Below are positions 61,459 to 64,000 of a stretch of 64,000 bases of DNA, piece by piece. Within the stretch, counting starts at the first letter, position 1. Each line of letters begins with the position of its first letter. Under the pieces are notes generated by a model. The model was not told the origin of the DNA. It saw nothing but the letters and a program-made list of their open reading frames with translations, and made no database searches. This DNA is from Burkholderiales bacterium (GTDB lineage: Bacteria; Pseudomonadota; Gammaproteobacteria; Burkholderiales; Casimicrobiaceae), in the NCBI GenBank assembly GCA_025354165.1, contig JANXNI010000094.1:35046-99045 (forward strand), written 5' to 3'. The position numbers and the translations under genes are program-made.

Positions 61459-62307
61459 ATGCGTGAACTATTTGTGTATTGCGACGAAAGTATTGGTGCT
61501 GGCCGTTCGTACTCGAATTTTTACGGGGGCGTCCTTGTAGAGTCGAGTCATATCCGTGAGGTCAACGAGCGACTCTCTGCCAAAAAACTCGAGCTAAATT
61601 TTTTCGGAGAATTGAAGTGGCAGAAGATTAGCGAAGCCTACGCTGACAAATACATTGCATTCTTGGATGAAGTCTTCAGTTTGCTTGGCGAACGCAAGTT
61701 GAAGCTTCGGATTATGTTTCGGCAGAACAATTGGTCACCAGTTGGTCTGAGTCGTGAACAAGTCGAGAACGAATACTTCATGCTGTACTTCCAGTTCATT
61801 AAACACGCTTTTGGACTGACATATTCAACAAGCCGGGAGACCGGGGTGGGCGTGAGACTGCATTTTGACCGCCTGCCCGACACGAACGAAAAATCTGCCG
61901 CATTTAAAGGCCATTTGTTAGGCCTAAACCACTCATCTCGCTTTGTTTCTAGTGGCGTGCGAATATTGCCAGATCAAATTGCGGAGATCGACTCAAAGGA
62001 TCATGTCACTCTTCAGGCTCTAGATATCGTGCTTGGAGCAATGCAATTTCGTCTAAACGACAAGCATCTGGTGAAAGCAGAAGGGTCTCGATTTCGAGGG
62101 AAGAGAACGATTGCCAAAGAACGCGTGTACAAACACATTAATGGAAAAATTCGTCTGCTGGTGCCTAATTTTAATATCGGAATCAACACCAGTGATCGCG
62201 GTGATTCGCGCAACTTCTGGCTAGATCAATACCGCCACTGGTCCTTCGTTCCGCGCGATCGAGAGAAAAATCTAAATTACCAAAAGAAAAGGCTCCGCGA
62301 CCGCTAG
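61459..62307 (+). CDS. DUF3800 domain protein
   Basis: A 282-residue protein with the DUF3800 features: the N-terminal acidic strand LFVYCDESIGAG followed by NFYGGVLVESSHI, and the later acidic helix IDSKDHVTLQALDIVLGAMQF. These carry the Asp/Glu residues predicted to form an RNase H-like metal site. DUF3800 proteins are putative nucleases of unknown role, often found in mobile or defence-related loci. The gene is visibly more A/T-rich than its neighbours and has rarer codon choices. It is enclosed by a long inverted repeat, which suggests horizontal transfer as a cassette. The start at 61459 is the first ATG; no strong ribosome-binding site is seen. Confidence 0.75.
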   Translation: MRELFVYCDESIGAGRSYSNFYGGVLVESSHIREVNERLSAKKLELNFFGELKWQKISEAYADKYIAFLDEVFSLLGERKLKLRIMFRQNNWSPVGLSREQVENEYFMLYFQFIKHAFGLTYSTSRETGVGVRLHFDRLPDTNEKSAAFKGHLLGLNHSSRFVSSGVRILPDQIAEIDSKDHVTLQALDIVLGAMQFRLNDKHLVKAEGSRFRGKRTIAKERVYKHINGKIRLLVPNFNIGINTSDRGDSRNFWLDQYRHWSFVPRDREKNLNYQKKRLRDR

Positions 62308-62480
62308 AAAGAGTCCCAAGCAAAACTTGAGCGTTCGCGGGCCGAAGAGCCAAGTTGAATTATGACAGGCGCAGCGCTTCGCCGCAAGCGTCCCCTTCGC
62401 CCAGCTCGGGAGCTAGTAGCCCGGATGCTCCTGTCTAGGTCGTAGGATTGCTAATCGCGAAGTGATCAACTTTCGGTCGG

Positions 62481-62834
62481 AACGCCCCTTCAGCCCGCGC
62501 CGAGGAGCGGAGTAACGGGCGGTCGTAGATGCGTCGTCGGCACACACTGTGCGAAGCGTCAGCGAAGCTTTCGTGTGCCGTTGACGCGTCCCGCCCGTTG
62601 CGAGCACCGGAGGGAGAAGCGGGGTGCAGGGGCGAGCGTTTTTGGTTACTTTTGCCGCGATTGGCAAAAGTGACTGGCCCCGCGCGGCCATAGAGCGCGC
62701 TGGTTGCGTGCAGTCCAAGGTTGCTCTTCAATTCACGTTCATGGTTCGACAACCTCACCACGAACGGATTCTTGCGCTTCGCGCGGATTACGAACTGGAT
62801 CCCCGGCTGCGCCGAGGATGACGCCGGTTGGGGG
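62481..62834. repeat. right arm of a ~350 bp inverted repeat around the DUF3800 gene
   Basis: The inverse of the arm at 60981-61329, starting AACGCCCCTTCAGCCCGC and ending GATGACGCCGGTTGGGG. Its hairpin at 62645-62674 (GTTACTTTTGCC, loop GCGATT, GGCAAAAGTGAC) occupies the same place as the left-arm hairpin but has a different stem sequence. The remaining non-coding parts of 62308-62904 show only a short common CCCTCACCCTAACCCTC repeat at about 62841-62857. Confidence 0.88.
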
Positions 62835-62904
62835 TTGCCCCCTCACCCTAACCCTCTCCCGCGAGGGGAAAGGGGACAAAGCGTCCGCCGCGCTAGAGCA
62901 GCTT

Positions 62905-63897
62905 TTAGTCCGCCTTAAACCCCGACGCCACAATCACTGGCCGCCATTTCTCAATTTCCGCAAGCCGAAACTTCTCCAACCCCTCCGGCGTGCTGGTGGC
63001 AACCTCAGTCCCGGTGCGGGCGAATTTTTCTTTGATTTCGGCAGTGGCGAGCGCACCGTTCAGCGCTTTGTTGAGCACGGCAATCGTGGCGGGCGGTGTC
63101 TTGGCGGGTGCCCACAGGCTGTACCAACCGCTTCCTGTCGCGTCCTTAAAGCCAAGTTCCGCCATCGTTGGGATATCTGGCAACGTGGCGCTGCGCTTTT
63201 CACCGAATGAGGAGAGGATGCGGATCTTGCCCGCCTTGTGCAGCTCGGTGAGCTCGATATGCGTGTCCATGCCGCACGCGATCTGGCCGCCCATCAGGTC
63301 AACCAGCATCGGCGCGCCGCCCTTGTAGGGTACGTGCACCATGTCCACGCCAATCGAGCGACCGAGCATGATGCCAAAAAAGTGCGGCAGGCTGCCAGGA
63401 CTGGGGCTGCCGTAGTTGGCTTTGTCCTTGTTTGCTTTGAGCCAGGTCACAAATTCGGCCATGTTTTTCGCAGGCAAGCTCGGTGGAATCGCCAACGCGA
63501 ACTGGAAGAGGCCGACCATGCCAATCGGCGTCATGTCGGTGGCGGGGTTGTAGCCAGGATGGTTGTATGTCAGCTGCGAAAGCACCGGCGTGACGAGCGG
63601 CGCAAGCAGCATGGCGCTGCCGTCTGCTGGCGAGGCGCGCAATGCGTCCACAGCGATCTTGCCGCCTGCCCCCGTCCGGTTGTCAACAATGATTTGCGAG
63701 CCCGGCGGCAGGCCGTCGCGCATCTTGTCTGCCAATAGGCGAGCGATGAGATCCGCGCCACCGCCTGCGGCAAAACCGACGATGATTTTTGATTGCTGCG
63801 GCATTTGCGCCTGAGCGAAACTTGGCAGACCCGCAAGCGTTGGCGCGGCAAGTGTAGCGAGCAGCATCTGGCGACGGGTATTGGAAAGTTGATGCAT
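62905..63897 (-). CDS. Bug/TctC-family periplasmic binding protein
   Basis: Solute receptor of the tripartite tricarboxylate transporter type, 330 residues from the ATG at 63897, which has AAGGAGGA directly upstream. The signal peptide carries a twin arginine (NTRRQMLLATLAAPTLAGLPSFAQA) and may use the Tat route. Family motifs: KIIVGFAAGGGADLIARLLADKM, DNRTGAGGKIAVDALRAS, ANYGSPSPGSLPHFFGIML, VPYKGGAPMLVDLMGGQI. No permease genes adjoin it. Betaproteobacteria often carry many such orphan receptors. The ligand cannot be inferred. Confidence 0.9.
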   Translation of the reverse strand: MHQLSNTRRQMLLATLAAPTLAGLPSFAQAQMPQQSKIIVGFAAGGGADLIARLLADKMRDGLPPGSQIIVDNRTGAGGKIAVDALRASPADGSAMLLAPLVTPVLSQLTYNHPGYNPATDMTPIGMVGLFQFALAIPPSLPAKNMAEFVTWLKANKDKANYGSPSPGSLPHFFGIMLGRSIGVDMVHVPYKGGAPMLVDLMGGQIACGMDTHIELTELHKAGKIRILSSFGEKRSATLPDIPTMAELGFKDATGSGWYSLWAPAKTPPATIAVLNKALNGALATAEIKEKFARTGTEVATSTPEGLEKFRLAEIEKWRPVIVASGFKAD

Positions 63898-63949
63898 TGC
63901 GTCCTCCTTTATTGTTGGCATACGAATTATGAACTTCGGCGGTGCGTCC

Positions 63950-64000
63950 CTGTAGGAGCGGCTTGCCGCGACCCCGCGACGTCGTCGGATCGGTCGCGGC
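63950..64000. repeat. REP-like unit (second cut by the window end)
   Basis: TGTAGGAGCGGCTTGCCGCG begins at 63951, and an inverted partner starts at 63992 (GGTCGCGGC) and runs out of the window. It matches the pair at 58392-58461 and lies upstream of the Bug-type receptor gene. Confidence 0.75.

Noticed and set aside
1..64000. CRISPR arrays, tRNA or rRNA genes, prophage and known defence operons.
   Set aside because: No regularly spaced direct repeats, cloverleaf or rRNA-like segments, phage structural genes or restriction or toxin-antitoxin pairs were recognised. The DUF3800 gene is the only defence-associated candidate and stands alone.

Overview
The window looks like a chromosomal segment of a Burkholderiales-type betaproteobacterium of moderately high GC. 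The signs are Bug-type tripartite tricarboxylate transporter (TTT) binding proteins, general porins that start after a typical SAQTANVTLYG signal-peptide junction, a MerR-type LiuR leucine-degradation regulon, Coq7, the xseB-ispA-dxs order, and a zapA-6S RNA-EVE locus. This is inference from gene content; no rRNA or other phylogenetic marker is present.

Layout. 0.1-3.6 kb: livHMGF branched-chain amino acid ABC transporter. 3.7-9 kb, minus strand: two unknown small envelope proteins, dxs-ispA-xseB (isoprenoid precursors and exonuclease VII), a DUF3617-like protein. 9.3-15.8 kb, plus strand: a lone Rieske oxygenase, a lone LivK-type binding protein, a 1221-residue DUF748/AsmA-like envelope protein, a YkvA-like protein. 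15.9-17.4 kb: DUF1801, GFA-family and lipoprotein genes next to an attC-like site, a second integron-type core site and a LexA box, which together look like the relic of a chromosomal integron without integrase. 17.8-21.9 kb: gshA, an aldo-keto reductase and a CaiB/BaiF CoA-transferase. 21.9-33.1 kb, minus strand: two-subunit NAD-linked formate dehydrogenase, a decayed frc fragment, panE-like and FAH-family genes, an intact formyl-CoA transferase (frc) and a complete TTT importer (tctCBA). This suggests organic acid, possibly oxalate, uptake and oxidation through formate. 33.3-41 kb: TSUP permease, EVE protein, 6S RNA, zapA and its small partner, greB, msbA, and a fused sugar-phosphate transferase/nucleotide-sugar dehydratase. 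41.3-44.5 kb: two tandem porins and coq7.

44.6-59.4 kb is a long minus-strand leucine/isovalerate catabolic run: liuR, a PaaI thioesterase, liuA, carbonic anhydrase, thiolase, SDR, rhodanese, an acyl-CoA dehydrogenase, a DsbA-fold isomerase, liuB, liuC, liuD, a 2-hydroxyacid dehydrogenase, liuE (HMG-CoA lyase), tatD and a DUF1289 gene. Isovaleryl-CoA is oxidised by LiuA, carboxylated by LiuBD, hydrated by LiuC and cleaved by LiuE. The carbonic anhydrase could supply bicarbonate to the biotin carboxylase. A perfect palindrome of LiuR type overlaps a MerR-style promoter in front of the run. 59.6-64 kb: a sulfatase, a DUF3800 gene lying between the arms of a ~350 bp imperfect inverted repeat, and a second Bug-type binding protein.

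The most unusual content is between genes: (i) three ~150 bp MITE-like elements, each with 5 bp target duplications; (ii) six copies of a ~125 bp intergenic repeat with ~40 bp imperfect inverted ends and a central TYGACTT-like core; (iii) the integron relic; (iv) the DUF3800 inverted-repeat cassette, whose two arms carry hairpins of identical geometry but different sequence; and (v) the frc pseudogene scar. No CRISPR array, tRNA, rRNA or intact transposase was seen.
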